This document shows positions 17,579 to 27,752 of a stretch of 40,679 bases of DNA, piece by piece (within the stretch, counting starts at the first letter, position 1; every line of letters begins with the position of its first letter). The position numbers were made by a program, and so were the translations under genes. The DNA comes from Pseudonocardia sp. GTDB lineage: Bacteria; Actinomycetota; Actinomycetes; Mycobacteriales; Pseudonocardiaceae. The notes below the pieces were generated by a model. It had not been told where the DNA came from and ran no database searches. It saw only the letters and a program-made list of their open reading frames with translations. Where the stretch lies: contig JAQSWF010000001.1 of the NCBI GenBank assembly GCA_029266775.1, forward strand, positions 1 through 40,679, in the 5' to 3' direction.

Positions 17579-18448
17579 TCAGCGCGGGGTGGCGCGAAAG
17601 GTGTGTACGACGGCGGCCATGTCGGCGGCACCGTGCCCCGCGGCCTCCGTCGCGCGGAAGACCTCGGACACCGCCTCGAGGACCCGCGCGTCGACCCCGG
17701 CGGCGCGCATCGTGGTGGAGATCAGCCCCACGTCCTTCACGACGCCCTTGACCGCGAACGCGGTCGGGAACTCGTCGGCGATCATGGCGCGGCCCTTCGC
17801 CTGGGCGTAAGCGGTGTCGAGCGGGCCCCCCGCGATCGTGTCGAGGAACAGCTGCGGGTCCAGCCCGAGCGCCTCGGCCATCGCGATCGCCTGCCCCGTG
17901 CCTGTGATCAGCATGCCCACCCAGGAGTTCGCGACCAGCTTGAGCTTCTGCCCGTCGCCAGGCCGCTCCCCGACCCAGATGGTCCGCGAGCCGACCGCAT
18001 CGAACACCGGGGCGACGGACTCGCGGAGCGCGTCGGGACCGCTCGCCAGCACGGTCAGGGTCCCGGCCTCGGCGGGTTGGCGGGTGCCGAGGACGGGCGC
18101 GTCGACGAACGCGACGCCGTGCCGCTCAGCCAGCGCCGCCAGGCGAGCCGTCTCATCGAGGCCGACGGTCGCCATCTGCGCCCACACCGCCCCCGCCGGG
18201 GCGCGCGCCAGCGCAGGCTTCATGACCTGCGCGGTCGCGTCGGCGTCGAAGAGCATCGTCACGACGACGTCCGCTCCCTCGACCGCATCGACGGCGTCTG
18301 CCGCCACGGTCACCCGGTCGTCGGCGAGCGCCCGGGCCGGCTCCGGGCTGCGGTTCCACACCGTCGCGTCCAGTCCCGCACGAGCCAGGTTGCGGGCCAT
18401 GCCCGCGCCCATGATCCCGATGCCGAGCACGGCCACTCTCACCGTCAC
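17579..18448 (-). CDS. NAD(P)-dependent beta-hydroxyacid dehydrogenase (3-hydroxyisobutyrate dehydrogenase-like)
   Basis: A 289-residue oxidoreductase. Its N-terminus VRVAVLGIGIMGAGMARNL is the dinucleotide-binding motif of the 3-hydroxyisobutyrate/6-phosphogluconate dehydrogenase superfamily; FVDAPVLGTRQPAEAGTL fits the substrate-binding region, and GDGQKLKLVANSW holds the conserved catalytic lysine. GTG at 18448 is favoured because GGGAGG lies 5 nt upstream; the ORF track start at 18778 lies inside the upstream gene. It is the last gene of the minus-strand sugar operon but is bracketed by 22-bp repeats on both sides, so it may also be separately expressed. It probably oxidises or reduces a short hydroxy-acid from the pathway; the substrate is unknown. 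Confidence 0.9.
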   Translation of the reverse strand: MTVRVAVLGIGIMGAGMARNLARAGLDATVWNRSPEPARALADDRVTVAADAVDAVEGADVVVTMLFDADATAQVMKPALARAPAGAVWAQMATVGLDETARLAALAERHGVAFVDAPVLGTRQPAEAGTLTVLASGPDALRESVAPVFDAVGSRTIWVGERPGDGQKLKLVANSWVGMLITGTGQAIAMAEALGLDPQLFLDTIAGGPLDTAYAQAKGRAMIADEFPTAFAVKGVVKDVGLISTTMRAAGVDARVLEAVSEVFRATEAAGHGAADMAAVVHTFRATPR

Positions 18449-18484
18449 GAGATCCTCCCGTCCCGCGGCGGGTCGGCCGCCCGA

Positions 18485-18504
18485 TGGCGCGCATTCGCGC
18501 GCCA
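18485..18504. repeat. short GC-rich hairpin upstream of the HIBADH-like gene
   Basis: TGGCGCGC-ATTC-GCGCGCCA is a perfect 8-bp stem with a 4-nt loop, overlapping the end of the adjacent 22-bp repeat unit. It may help terminate or stabilise the upstream transcript. Confidence 0.5.
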
Positions 18505-18542
18505 GTTTGTACCGACTCGCGCGCCAATTTGTAGCGACTCGC
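18499..18542 (-). repeat. 22-bp tandem repeats, two units, just after the isomerase stop
   Basis: On the minus strand the units read GCGAGTCGCTACAAATTGGC-GC (18542-18521) and GCGAGTCGGTACAAACTGGC-GC (18520-18499). They are the same family as 17468-17555 but in inverted orientation, and start 15 nt after the isomerase stop codon in its sense direction. Confidence 0.88.
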
Positions 18543-18557
18543 GCGGGGGCGGCGGGA

Positions 18558-19565
18558 TCAGCTGCCGCTCCTGAACGCCGCGTCGAAGGCTGCGGCCGGG
18601 GGGTCGAACGCCAGCCGGCGTACGAACGCCAGCGCCTCCGGCGCCCCGACCAGCCGGTCCATGCCGGCGTCCTCCCACTCGATCGAGATCGGGCCGTCGT
18701 AGCCGATGCTGTTGAGCATCCGGAAGCAGGCCTCCCACGGGACGTCGCCGTGCCCCGTCGAGACGAAGTCCCAGCCACGGCGCGGGTCCGCCCACGACAG
18801 GTGCGAGCCCATGCGGCCGTTGCGCCCGTTGCCGACCTGGCGCTTCGCGTCCTTGCAGTCGACGTGGTAGATCCGGTCCCGAAAGTCCCACAGGAACCCG
18901 ACCGGGTCGAGGTCCTGCCACACGAAGTGGCTCGGGTCCCAGTTCAGCCCGAACGCCTCGCGGCGCCCGACCGCCTCCAGCGCCCGCACGGCGGTCCAGT
19001 AGTCGTAGGCGATCTCGCTCGGGTGCACCTCGTGCGCGAACCGCACGCCGACCTCGTCGAACACGTCGAGGATCGGGTTCCAGCGGTCGGCGAAGTCCCG
19101 GTACCCGTCGTCGATCATCGACTCGGGCACAGGCGGGAACATCGCGACGGTCTTCCAGATCTTCGAGCCGGTGAACCCGACGACCGTGCGCACGCCCAGC
19201 GCGGCCGCTGCCCGGGCCGTCACCTGCATCGCCTCGGCCGCCCGTTGCCGCACCCGTTCCGGCTGGCCGTCGCCCCACACCCGCGCGGGCAGGAGGCCGC
19301 GGTGCCGCTCGTCGATCGGGTCGTCGCAGACGGCCTGCCCGGTGAGGTGGTTCGAGATTGCGAAGACCTGCAGCCCGTACTTGTCGAGGATCGCCCGGCG
19401 CCCGGCGACGTAGCCGTCGTCCTCGACTGCCGCCCACGGGTCGAAGTGGTCACCCCAGCAGGCGATCTCGAGCCCGTCGTAGCCCCACTCCCCCGCCAGC
19501 CGAGCCACCTCCTCGAACGGCAGGTCGGCCCACTGGCCGGTGAACAGCGTGATCGGTCGTGCCAT
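18558..19565 (-). CDS. sugar phosphate isomerase/epimerase family TIM-barrel protein
   Basis: A 335-residue xylose-isomerase-like TIM barrel. Likely metal ligands are seen in [11 protein letters not shown] (Glu), [10 protein letters not shown] (Asp/His), YHVDCKD (His/Asp) and SIEWED (Glu), the usual four-residue pattern. It begins [31 protein letters not shown]. It follows a Gfo/Idh/MocA dehydrogenase by 9 nt, and this pairing is common in pathways for inositols, keto-sugars and glycosides, where the dehydrogenase makes a keto-sugar and the TIM barrel isomerises or cleaves it. The exact substrate cannot be read from the sequence. Confidence 0.9.
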   Translation of the reverse strand: MARPITLFTGQWADLPFEEVARLAGEWGYDGLEIACWGDHFDPWAAVEDDGYVAGRRAILDKYGLQVFAISNHLTGQAVCDDPIDERHRGLLPARVWGDGQPERVRQRAAEAMQVTARAAAALGVRTVVGFTGSKIWKTVAMFPPVPESMIDDGYRDFADRWNPILDVFDEVGVRFAHEVHPSEIAYDYWTAVRALEAVGRREAFGLNWDPSHFVWQDLDPVGFLWDFRDRIYHVDCKDAKRQVGNGRNGRMGSHLSWADPRRGWDFVSTGHGDVPWEACFRMLNSIGYDGPISIEWEDAGMDRLVGAPEALAFVRRLAFDPPAAAFDAAFRSGS

Positions 19566-19574
19566 GTCGAATCC

Positions 19575-20750
<1,176 letters not shown>

Positions 20751-20755
20751 GGGGT

Positions 20756-21820
20756 TCAGGACTCGAACCCGAGCGGCAGGTACTGGCCCACGTTCTCCCG
20801 GGTGATCGTCGCCGAGGCAAGAGTGATCGACGCCGGCACCTCCCGCTCCACCAGGTCGGTCATCCCCCGCCCCTGCGCGATGAGCCGCGCCAGCGACACC
20901 GCCGAGCCCGCCATCGTCGGGCTGTAGGTCACCGTCGCCTTGAGCACGGTGTCGTCGGCCTGGATGGCGCGCATCGCATTCGCCGAGCCGGCACCGCCGA
21001 CCATGAAGAACTCGCTGCGGTTCGCCTGCTGAATGGCGGCCAAGACGCCGATGCCCTGGTCGTCATCGTGGTTCCACATCGCGTCGAGCCGCGGCGCGGC
21101 CTGCAGCAGGTTGGCGGTAACGCGCTGGCCGCCCTGCGCCGTGAAGTCGGCGGCCTGGCGCGGCCCGATGGAGAACCCGTACGACGAGAGCGCGTCCTGA
21201 AAACCCTGGCTGCGCTGCTGGGTCAGCGGCAGGCTGTCGATACCGGCGATCTCGGCGATGACCGGGTTCGTCACGCCCTGGTCCCGCAGCCGGGTGCCGA
21301 TGTAGTTGCCGGCGCTCACGCCCATGCCGTAGTTGTCGCCGCCGATCCACGTCCGGTAAGCCAGCGGGGAGTCGAAGATGCGGTCCAGGTTGACGACCGG
21401 GATGCCGGCCTGCATCGCGCGGGTGCCGACGGACGTCAGTTGGCTGCCGTCGTTGGGCAGGATCACCAGCGCATTCACCCGCCGATTGATCAGGGTTTCG
21501 ACTGCCGCGATCTGCTGGGTGATGTCGTTGGTCGGATTCACCGCCTCGAAGGTGACGTCCTGGTACCGCTGCGCCTGGGCCTGTGCATTGGCGGCGATGG
21601 CGGCGATCCAGCCGTGGTCGGCGGCCGGCGCGGAGAACCCGATGGTGACGGGCTGACCGGGCTCCGCGTTGTCCCCGGCCGGGGCAGCGCCCGCGTTCGG
21701 GGCGGGAGCTGCCGCGGGCGGCTCGTTGCTGGTGCACGCCGCCAGCGCTACGCCGGCGCCGACCCCGACGGCGCCGGCCAGGAAGCGGCGACGGCCCAAT
21801 CCAGCGGTGGTCTCGGGCAT
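20756..21820 (-). CDS. sugar ABC transporter substrate-binding lipoprotein
   Basis: A 354-residue periplasmic binding protein of the RbsB type. The N-terminus has RRRFLAGAVGVG, which fits a twin-arginine signal, and the lipobox LAAC for lipid attachment at the cysteine near residue 29, followed by an Ala/Pro linker. The binding domain has TIGFSAPAADHGWIAAI, NALVILPNDG and IPVVNLDR, as in ribose/inositol-type binding proteins. It lies 22 nt after the permease stop. It captures the sugar outside the membrane and passes it to the permease. Confidence 0.93.
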   Translation of the reverse strand: MPETTAGLGRRRFLAGAVGVGAGVALAACTSNEPPAAAPAPNAGAAPAGDNAEPGQPVTIGFSAPAADHGWIAAIAANAQAQAQRYQDVTFEAVNPTNDITQQIAAVETLINRRVNALVILPNDGSQLTSVGTRAMQAGIPVVNLDRIFDSPLAYRTWIGGDNYGMGVSAGNYIGTRLRDQGVTNPVIAEIAGIDSLPLTQQRSQGFQDALSSYGFSIGPRQAADFTAQGGQRVTANLLQAAPRLDAMWNHDDDQGIGVLAAIQQANRSEFFMVGGAGSANAMRAIQADDTVLKATVTYSPTMAGSAVSLARLIAQGRGMTDLVEREVPASITLASATITRENVGQYLPLGFES

Positions 21821-21842
21821 CGGTGCCCTCCTCCTCGTATCT

Positions 21843-22898
21843 CTAGGGATTCGCGCGTTGCGCGCGGGACTGGAACAGCACGGCGGCGACGATGATCAGC
21901 CCCTTGGCGATGTTCTGGACCTCGGTCGCCAGGTTGTTGAGGATGAACAGGTTCGTGATCGTGGTGAACACGAGCACGCCGAGGATCGAACCGACGAGCG
22001 TTCCCCGACCCCCGGTGAGCAGCGTCCCGCCGATGATCACGGCGGCGATCGCGTCGAGCTCGTAGAGCGTGCCGTGCGTGCTCGACCCCGTCGTCGTCAG
22101 CGACGCGATCATGATCGCGGCGATACCGCAGCACAGGCCCGACACCACGTAGAGCAGGACGGTGTGGCGCCGGACGTCGATCCCGGCGAGCCGCGATGCC
22201 TCGAGGTTGCCGCCGATGGCGAAGGTGCGCCGCCCGAACGTCGTCCGGTTGAGCACCACCCACCCGACCGCGACGACCGCGGCGAAGAAGTAGACGAGCA
22301 GCGGGATGCCGAGAACCCGAGTGCTCGCGATCGCCGCGATCGTCGGGTCGGTGACGATCTGGCTGCGCTTGCCGGAGATCCGCTCGGCCAGGCCCTGGGC
22401 CGAGATGAGCATGGCCAGCGTCGCGATGAACGGGACCACACGGCCGTACGCGATGAGCACACCGTTGATCAGCCCACAGCCCACGCCCACCGCGAGGGCG
22501 CAGAACACCATGACGGCCGGGCCGTACGACTGCGTGGCGAGCGTGGTTGCCCACACCGACGCCAGCGCCATCACCTTGCCGACCGACAGGTCGATACCCC
22601 CGCCGATGATCACGAAGGTCATGCCGACGGTGAGCACGCCGATGATCGACGCCGAGGTGAGGATCGTGAGCAGGTTGCTCGTGGTGGCGAACGTGTCCGC
22701 GGTGGCGATGCCGATGACGCACAGCACGGCGAGGACCGCGACCAGCCCGAGATTGCGACCCGCACCGGTGTCGAGGAGCCGCGCCAGCGTCGAGCGGGTG
22801 TCCGGGCCGCCCGCTCGCGCCGGGCGGTCCTGCTCGACCGCAGGGGCCGCGGTGGAGGTCGTACCCGCCGCCTCCGCCGGTCGTTCGAGGTCCCTCAT
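21843..22898 (-). CDS. sugar ABC transporter permease (RbsC type)
   Basis: About 351 residues with a polar N-terminal 45 residues and then 8-10 hydrophobic helices. The segment GMTFVIIGGGIDLSVGKVMAL is the hallmark of the ribose/xylose/inositol permease family; ELDAIAAVIIGGTLLTGGRGT near the C-terminus is also characteristic. The ATG at 22898 overlaps the upstream ATPase stop by 4 nt (ATGA), giving translational coupling. The ORF track start at 23459 is inside the ATPase gene. It forms the membrane channel, most likely as a homodimer. Confidence 0.94.
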   Translation of the reverse strand: MRDLERPAEAAGTTSTAAPAVEQDRPARAGGPDTRSTLARLLDTGAGRNLGLVAVLAVLCVIGIATADTFATTSNLLTILTSASIIGVLTVGMTFVIIGGGIDLSVGKVMALASVWATTLATQSYGPAVMVFCALAVGVGCGLINGVLIAYGRVVPFIATLAMLISAQGLAERISGKRSQIVTDPTIAAIASTRVLGIPLLVYFFAAVVAVGWVVLNRTTFGRRTFAIGGNLEASRLAGIDVRRHTVLLYVVSGLCCGIAAIMIASLTTTGSSTHGTLYELDAIAAVIIGGTLLTGGRGTLVGSILGVLVFTTITNLFILNNLATEVQNIAKGLIIVAAVLFQSRAQRANP

Positions 22899-24415
22899 AC
22901 CCGACTCCCCTCCATGACCAGGTCGAGCACGCGTTCCTCGTCGAGCTCCTCGGCGGGTGCCTGGTACACCACGCGGCCCTCGCGCACCACGAGGACGCGG
23001 TCGGCCAGACCCAGTACCTCGGGCATCTCGCTGGACACCAGCACCACCGCCACCCCCTGCCCGGACAGCCGCCGGATCAGCCCGTAGATCTCGCTGCGCG
23101 CACCGACGTCGACCCCGCGCGTCGGCTCGTCGAGCAGCAGCACGCGGCACTCCTCGAGCAGCCAGCGGGCCAGCACCACCTTCTGCTGGTTGCCGCCGGA
23201 GAGGGTGCGCACAGGCCGGGTCGGATCGGCCGGGCGGACGTCGAGCTGCGCGATCACCGCGGCCGCCGCCGCGAGCTCCGCGCCGCCGCGGACGAACCCG
23301 GCCCGCGCGAACCGGCTCAGCGACGGGAGCGAGACATTGCGATAGACGGGTTCGGCGAGCAGCAGGCCCTGGCTCTTGCGCTCCTCGGGCGCGAGCCCCA
23401 TGCCGGCGCGCACCGCGGCCCGGACCGAACCGGCCCGCAACGCCCTCCCCTGCACCCAAACGCTTCCCGACGTCGCCTTGCGAGCGCCGTAGACGGTCTC
23501 GAGGATCTCGGAGCGCCCCGAGCCGACCAGCCCGGCCAGCCCCACGACCTCGCCGGGACGCACGGAGAACGAGACATCGGCGAACTCGCCGCGACGGCCC
23601 AGGCCGTCGACCTCCAGAACCGGGTCGCCGGTCGGCACTGCCGGGCGTGGCGGGAAGACGTACTCGATGGTGCGGCCGGTCATCAGCCGGATCACCTCGG
23701 CCGTCGGGGTGCTCGGGGCAGGCAGCCCGCGGGCGACCGTGCGTCCGTCCTTGAGCACGGTCACCCGGTCCCCGATGCGGCGGATCTCCTCGAGCCGGTG
23801 CGAGATGTAGACGACGGCGACGCCCTCGGCGGTCAGCTCACGGACGACGCGGAAGAGGTTGTCGACCTCCTCGGGGTCGAGGACCGCCGACGGCTCGTCC
23901 ATGACGATCAGGCGCGCGTCCCGGGACAGGGCGCGGGCCATGCTAACGACCTGCTGGCCGGCCGCCGACAGGCGCCCGAGCTCGCGGCCGGGCGGGATCT
24001 CGGGATGGCCGAGGCGCCGGAGTAGGGCCCGGGTCTCGTCGTCGAGCTCGCGGGGGCGGGTGAAGCCGAGCCGGGCGCGCTCGTGGCCGAGGAACACGTT
24101 CTCGGCCACGCTGAGCCCGGGCACGAGGTCGAGCTCCTGGTAGATGGTGGCGATCCCGGTGACGTCGGCGGCGTGGGGGGACCCGAACGTCACCGGCCGT
24201 CCGTCCCAGCGGATCTCACCGGCGTCGGGGCGGTGGGCACCGGCCAACACCTTGATCAGCGTGGACTTCCCCGCGCCGTTCTGGCCGAGGAGGCAGTGCA
24301 CCTCGCCCGCGGCGACGTCCAGGTCGACCCCGTCGAGCGCCCGCACTCCCGGGAACTGCTTGACGATGCCGTGCATCTGCAACAGTGGCGGTGCGCCACG
24401 CTCAGGGCTCGCCAT
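22895..24415 (-). CDS. sugar ABC transporter ATP-binding protein with two nucleotide-binding domains
   Basis: A 506-residue fused ATPase as in RbsA/XylG. Domain 1 has Walker A GQNGAGKST near residue 45, a shortened signature LSAAGQQ and Walker B RLIVMDEPSAVLD. Domain 2 has a degenerate Walker A (GLVGSGRSE), a full signature LSGGNQQK and Walker B LLLDEPTRGVD, which is the normal state in this family. ATG at 24415 follows GGAGG. It is the first gene of the minus-strand sugar operon (ATPase, permease, lipoprotein, dehydrogenase, isomerase), divergent from a ROK regulator. Confidence 0.95.
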   Translation of the reverse strand: MASPERGAPPLLQMHGIVKQFPGVRALDGVDLDVAAGEVHCLLGQNGAGKSTLIKVLAGAHRPDAGEIRWDGRPVTFGSPHAADVTGIATIYQELDLVPGLSVAENVFLGHERARLGFTRPRELDDETRALLRRLGHPEIPPGRELGRLSAAGQQVVSMARALSRDARLIVMDEPSAVLDPEEVDNLFRVVRELTAEGVAVVYISHRLEEIRRIGDRVTVLKDGRTVARGLPAPSTPTAEVIRLMTGRTIEYVFPPRPAVPTGDPVLEVDGLGRRGEFADVSFSVRPGEVVGLAGLVGSGRSEILETVYGARKATSGSVWVQGRALRAGSVRAAVRAGMGLAPEERKSQGLLLAEPVYRNVSLPSLSRFARAGFVRGGAELAAAAAVIAQLDVRPADPTRPVRTLSGGNQQKVVLARWLLEECRVLLLDEPTRGVDVGARSEIYGLIRRLSGQGVAVVLVSSEMPEVLGLADRVLVVREGRVVYQAPAEELDEERVLDLVMEGSRV

Positions 24416-24446
24416 GCCTCCACCTCGCCGTGTGCCGTCGAGGAGG

Positions 24447-24515
24447 ACGCTAGGAGAGTTGACCAGTGCCGTACAACGACCGAATAATGCCTACTTCGGT
24501 TATTTTTGGGTCGTT
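24447..24515. promoter_or_regulatory. divergent ABC/ROK promoter region with nested inverted repeats
   Basis: This AT-richer gap holds TTGACC (24459-24464) with AATAAT (24483-24488, 18-nt spacer) facing the ROK gene, and on the minus strand TTGTAC (24471-24476) with TAGCGT (24447-24452, 18-nt spacer) facing the ABC operon. Nested inverted repeats AACGACC/GGTCGTT (24475-24481, 24509-24515) and ACCGAA/TTCGGT (24479-24484, 24495-24500) overlap both promoters. That layout suits autoregulation by the ROK protein. Promoter and operator roles are inferred. Confidence 0.55.
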
Positions 24516-24526
24516 ATCCGAGAGAG

Positions 24527-25762
24527 ATGTTGATGCTCGAGCCGTCGCCCCTGCCGCCGCTGCGGTTGACCGCCCCGGCCCTCACGGCCCGGCTCGACGG
24601 GCCGATCACGTTGAGCACGTTGGCCCGGCTCGTCGCCTCCGGAGCGGCCGTGAGCAAGGCCGACCTGGTCCAGGCCGCCGGCCTCGCCCGCACCACCGTC
24701 AGCACCGGGGTGGACGAGCTGCTCGACCGGGGGGTGCTGCGGTTGGCCGGCACGCGGCGGACGCCCGGGCGCGGTCGACCCGCCGATCGTCTCGCGCTCT
24801 CGCCGCGGGGTGGGCACGTGCTCGTCGCCGACCTGGGGGCGCACGGCGCGCACCTGTGCGTCGTGGACCTCAGCCAGCGCGTCCGCGCCCACGCCCACCT
24901 GGACATCGAGATCTCCGACGGCCCGGAGGTGGCGCTCGCCGCCATCGAGGCGCACCTCGGGACGCTTCGGGCGGGCGTAGCCGGTGACGACCCCGTGCGC
25001 GCCGTGGTGATCGGCGTGCCCGGTCCGGTCGACGGGCAGCTGGGCACGCCCGTCCGTCCGCCGATCATGTCGGGCTGGCACGGCTACCCGGTCTCGGCGC
25101 GGCTGCGCCGCACTTTCGGTTGCCCGACCCTCCTGGAGAACGACGTCAACCTGCGCGCGCTCGGCGAGGCCCGCGCACTGCCAGCCGACCAGGCGCCGCT
25201 GCTGTTCGTCAAGGTCGGCACCGGAATCGGCGGAGGCCTGATCACCGACGCCGGGCAGCTGCACCACGGCGCGGACGGGGCCGCGGGCGACATCGGGCAC
25301 GTGCGGGTGCGCGGCGGGCCGGACGTGCGGTGCGTCTGCGGCAACGTGGGGTGCATCGAGGCGTTGGCGTCCGCCAGCGCCGTCGCGCGACGGCTCGGTG
25401 AGGAGCTCGGCGGGGAGCCGACGATCGCGGACGTCCGCGCGCTCGTGGCCCGGGGAGATCCGGTCGTGCTGCGGCTGGTGCGCGAGGCAGCCGAGCTCAT
25501 CGGCGAGGTCGTCGCCACGCTCGTGCACTTCTACAACCCGGCCCGGGTGACGATCGGCGGCTCGGTGGCGGCGGCGAGCGACGAGCTGCTGGCCGGGATC
25601 CGCAGCGTGGTCTACCAGCGGGCGCTCCCGCTGGCCACGCGCAACCTCGTGCTCGCCAACAGCGTGCTGGGCGAGTTCGCCGGCATCGCGGGCGCCACGG
25701 TGCTGGGCATCGAGCGCGTGCTCTCGCCGGAGGGGATCGGCGTGCTGACCGCGGGCGCCTGA
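24527..25762 (+). CDS. ROK family transcriptional regulator
   Basis: About 411 residues. A winged helix-turn-helix occupies residues about 25-75 (VSKADLVQAAGLARTTVS, then ELLDRGVLR), followed by a ROK sugar-kinase-like domain: VLVADLGAHG, VIGVPGPVDG, LENDVNLRALGEA and GTGIGGGLI. The zinc-binding CVCGNVGCIEAL (CxCGxxGCxE) is intact. ATG at 24527 follows GAGAGAG; a second in-frame ATG two codons on is an alternative. It lies divergent from the sugar ABC operon and upstream of two sugar-metabolism genes, so it likely represses both until a pathway sugar binds. Confidence 0.93.
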   Translation: MLMLEPSPLPPLRLTAPALTARLDGPITLSTLARLVASGAAVSKADLVQAAGLARTTVSTGVDELLDRGVLRLAGTRRTPGRGRPADRLALSPRGGHVLVADLGAHGAHLCVVDLSQRVRAHAHLDIEISDGPEVALAAIEAHLGTLRAGVAGDDPVRAVVIGVPGPVDGQLGTPVRPPIMSGWHGYPVSARLRRTFGCPTLLENDVNLRALGEARALPADQAPLLFVKVGTGIGGGLITDAGQLHHGADGAAGDIGHVRVRGGPDVRCVCGNVGCIEALASASAVARRLGEELGGEPTIADVRALVARGDPVVLRLVREAAELIGEVVATLVHFYNPARVTIGGSVAAASDELLAGIRSVVYQRALPLATRNLVLANSVLGEFAGIAGATVLGIERVLSPEGIGVLTAGA

Positions 25763-25837
25763 GCATCTCGGCTTGACGGGCAACGGTCGGGCGGCGAGGC
25801 TCGCGGCGGCCGTTCCCCCTGCTCGGAGGTGCGAGAC

Positions 25838-26746
25838 GTGAACCTTGCCCGCAACGACGCGGCGAACCGGATCGCCGGCGCCCCCATCTCGTGGGGGGTC
25901 TGCGAGGTTCCCGGCTGGGGGCACCAGCTGCCGCCCGACCGGGTGCTCACCGAGATGCGCGAGGTGGGGCTCGCGGCCACCGAGGTCGGACCCGACGGGT
26001 TCCTGCCGGGTGACCCGAGCGCGCTGGCGCGCACGCTGGCCGACCATGACCTGCACGCCGTCGGCGGCTTCGTGCCGGTCGTGCTGCACGTCCCCGACCA
26101 CGACCCGGCCCCCGCCGTCGACCGGGTACTCGACGGCTTCGCCGCTGCAGGGGCCGCGACGCTGGTGCTGTCGGCCGACAGCGGCCTCACCGGCTACGAC
26201 ACGCGTCCCACCCTGGATGACGCGGGCTGGCGCAGCCTACTAGCGAACCTGGATCGGCTCGCCGCGCTCGCCGCACGACGCGGGATCACCGCAGTGCTGC
26301 ACCCTCACGTCGGCACGATGGTGGAGAACCCCGACGACGTGCACCGCGTGCTCGACGGCTCGGACATCGCGCTGTGCCTGGACACCGGGCACCTGCTCAT
26401 CGGAGGGACGGATCCGGCGGAGCTGACCCGCCAGGTGCCGGAGCGGATCGCGCACACCCACATGAAGGACGTCGACAGCCGCTACGCCCGCCGCGTGCAG
26501 GGCGGCGAGCTGACCTACACCGAGGCCGTGCGGGAGGGCATGTACCGGCCGCTGGGGTCGGGCGACGTCGACGTCGCGACGATCGTCGAACACCTGGAGG
26601 GCCGCGGATACGGCGGGTGGTACGTGCTGGAGCAGGACACGATCCTGCGTAGCGACCCGTCCGGCGAGGGCCCGGTCGCCGACGTCCGGACGAGCGTCGA
26701 GTACCTGCGCGGGCTGTTCGCCCGGCTGCCGTCGGCGTCGGACTAA
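25838..26746 (+). CDS. IolE-like TIM-barrel protein (inosose dehydratase/isomerase type)
   Basis: A 302-residue TIM barrel. The start NRIAGAPISWGVCEVPGWG strongly resembles inosose dehydratase IolE, and it keeps VLHPHVGTMVE, CLDTGHLLIGG and HTHMKDVDS, which hold the metal ligands. GTG at 25838 lies 8 nt after GGAGG; GTG at 25829 overlaps that site and is less likely. It is 75 nt after the ROK gene and 2 nt before a Gfo/Idh/MocA gene. Inosose dehydration is one possibility, but no other classic iol genes (iolB, C, D, G cluster) are in the window, so another cyclitol or keto-sugar is just as likely. Confidence 0.88.
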   Translation: MNLARNDAANRIAGAPISWGVCEVPGWGHQLPPDRVLTEMREVGLAATEVGPDGFLPGDPSALARTLADHDLHAVGGFVPVVLHVPDHDPAPAVDRVLDGFAAAGAATLVLSADSGLTGYDTRPTLDDAGWRSLLANLDRLAALAARRGITAVLHPHVGTMVENPDDVHRVLDGSDIALCLDTGHLLIGGTDPAELTRQVPERIAHTHMKDVDSRYARRVQGGELTYTEAVREGMYRPLGSGDVDVATIVEHLEGRGYGGWYVLEQDTILRSDPSGEGPVADVRTSVEYLRGLFARLPSASD

Positions 26747-26748
26747 CC

Positions 26749-27738
26749 GTGGAGCCGCTCCGCATCGGCGTCCTCGGCGCCGCGCGCATCGCCGAGCTGT
26801 CGATCGTCGGGCCGGCGCACGCGACCGGGCACCGGCTGGTGGCCGTCGCCGCCCGCGACCGGTCGCGCGCCGAGGCGTTCGCAACGCGGCACGGCGTCGA
26901 GAGGGTGGTCGACTCCTACGCCGCGCTGCTCGCCGATCCCGAGGTCGAGGTCGTCTACAACCCGCTGGCCAACGCGCTGCACGGGCCGTGGAACCTCGCC
27001 GCGGTCCGCGCCGGCCGGCACGTGCTCACCGAGAAACCGTCGGCCAGCAACGCCGACGAGGCCCGCCAGGTGCGTGACGCCGCGACCGCGGCCGGCGTGA
27101 GCCTGATTGAGGCCTTCCACTACCCGTACCACCCGCTGCACGCCCGGCTGCACGCGCTGCTGACGTCGGGTGAGCTGGGCGAGCTGCGCGCGGTCGAGAT
27201 CCACATGGTCATGCCGCCGCCGGCCGACGACGATCCGCGCTGGCGCCTCGACCTCGCCGGCGGAGCGCTCATGGACGTCGGCTGCTACGCGCTACACGCA
27301 CTGCGGATGCTCGCCTCCGTGCTCGGGGGCGCGCCTCGGGTGGCGGCGGCGCGGGCCGGGGAGCGCAGTCCGGGGGTGGATGCGTGGCTGGACGCGGACG
27401 TCGAGCTCCCGGGCGGGGTGCCGGCGACGATGCGCTGCGGCATGAACGGCGCGGAGTACGACTTCGGCTATCGGCTCGTCGGATCGCGCGGGCAGGCGTA
27501 CGCCCCGGAGTTCCCCCGCCCGCACCTCGACGACCGGATCGAAATCACCACGCCGGGCGGGCTGCGGGTCGAGGAGCTCGGCCGGCGGTCGTCGTACACG
27601 TACCAGCTCGACGCGCTCGCCGCCCACCTGCGCGACGGCGTGCCGATCGTCACCGACGCCGACGACGCCGTCGCGACCATGGCGCTGATCGACACCACGT
27701 ACCGCGCCGCCGGCCTCAGCCCCCGCCACACCCCGTAA
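26749..27738 (+). CDS. Gfo/Idh/MocA family oxidoreductase
   Basis: A 329-residue NAD(P)-dependent dehydrogenase: RIGVLGAARIAELSIVGPA at the N-terminus, HVLTEKPSASN near residue 90 with the catalytic lysine of the EKP motif, EAFHYPYHP near 122 and GGALMDVGCYALHALRML near 175 with D-x-G-x-Y/H. This set resembles the xylose/1,5-anhydrofructose/dihydrodiol dehydrogenase branch. GTG at 26749 is 2 nt past the preceding stop, indicating coupled translation. It is the second enzyme of this family in the regulon, distinct in sequence from the one at 19575. Its 3' end is followed by 22-bp tandem repeats. Confidence 0.9.
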   Translation: MEPLRIGVLGAARIAELSIVGPAHATGHRLVAVAARDRSRAEAFATRHGVERVVDSYAALLADPEVEVVYNPLANALHGPWNLAAVRAGRHVLTEKPSASNADEARQVRDAATAAGVSLIEAFHYPYHPLHARLHALLTSGELGELRAVEIHMVMPPPADDDPRWRLDLAGGALMDVGCYALHALRMLASVLGGAPRVAAARAGERSPGVDAWLDADVELPGGVPATMRCGMNGAEYDFGYRLVGSRGQAYAPEFPRPHLDDRIEITTPGGLRVEELGRRSSYTYQLDALAAHLRDGVPIVTDADDAVATMALIDTTYRAAGLSPRHTP

Positions 27739-27752
27739 CCCCACCTCCGCCC

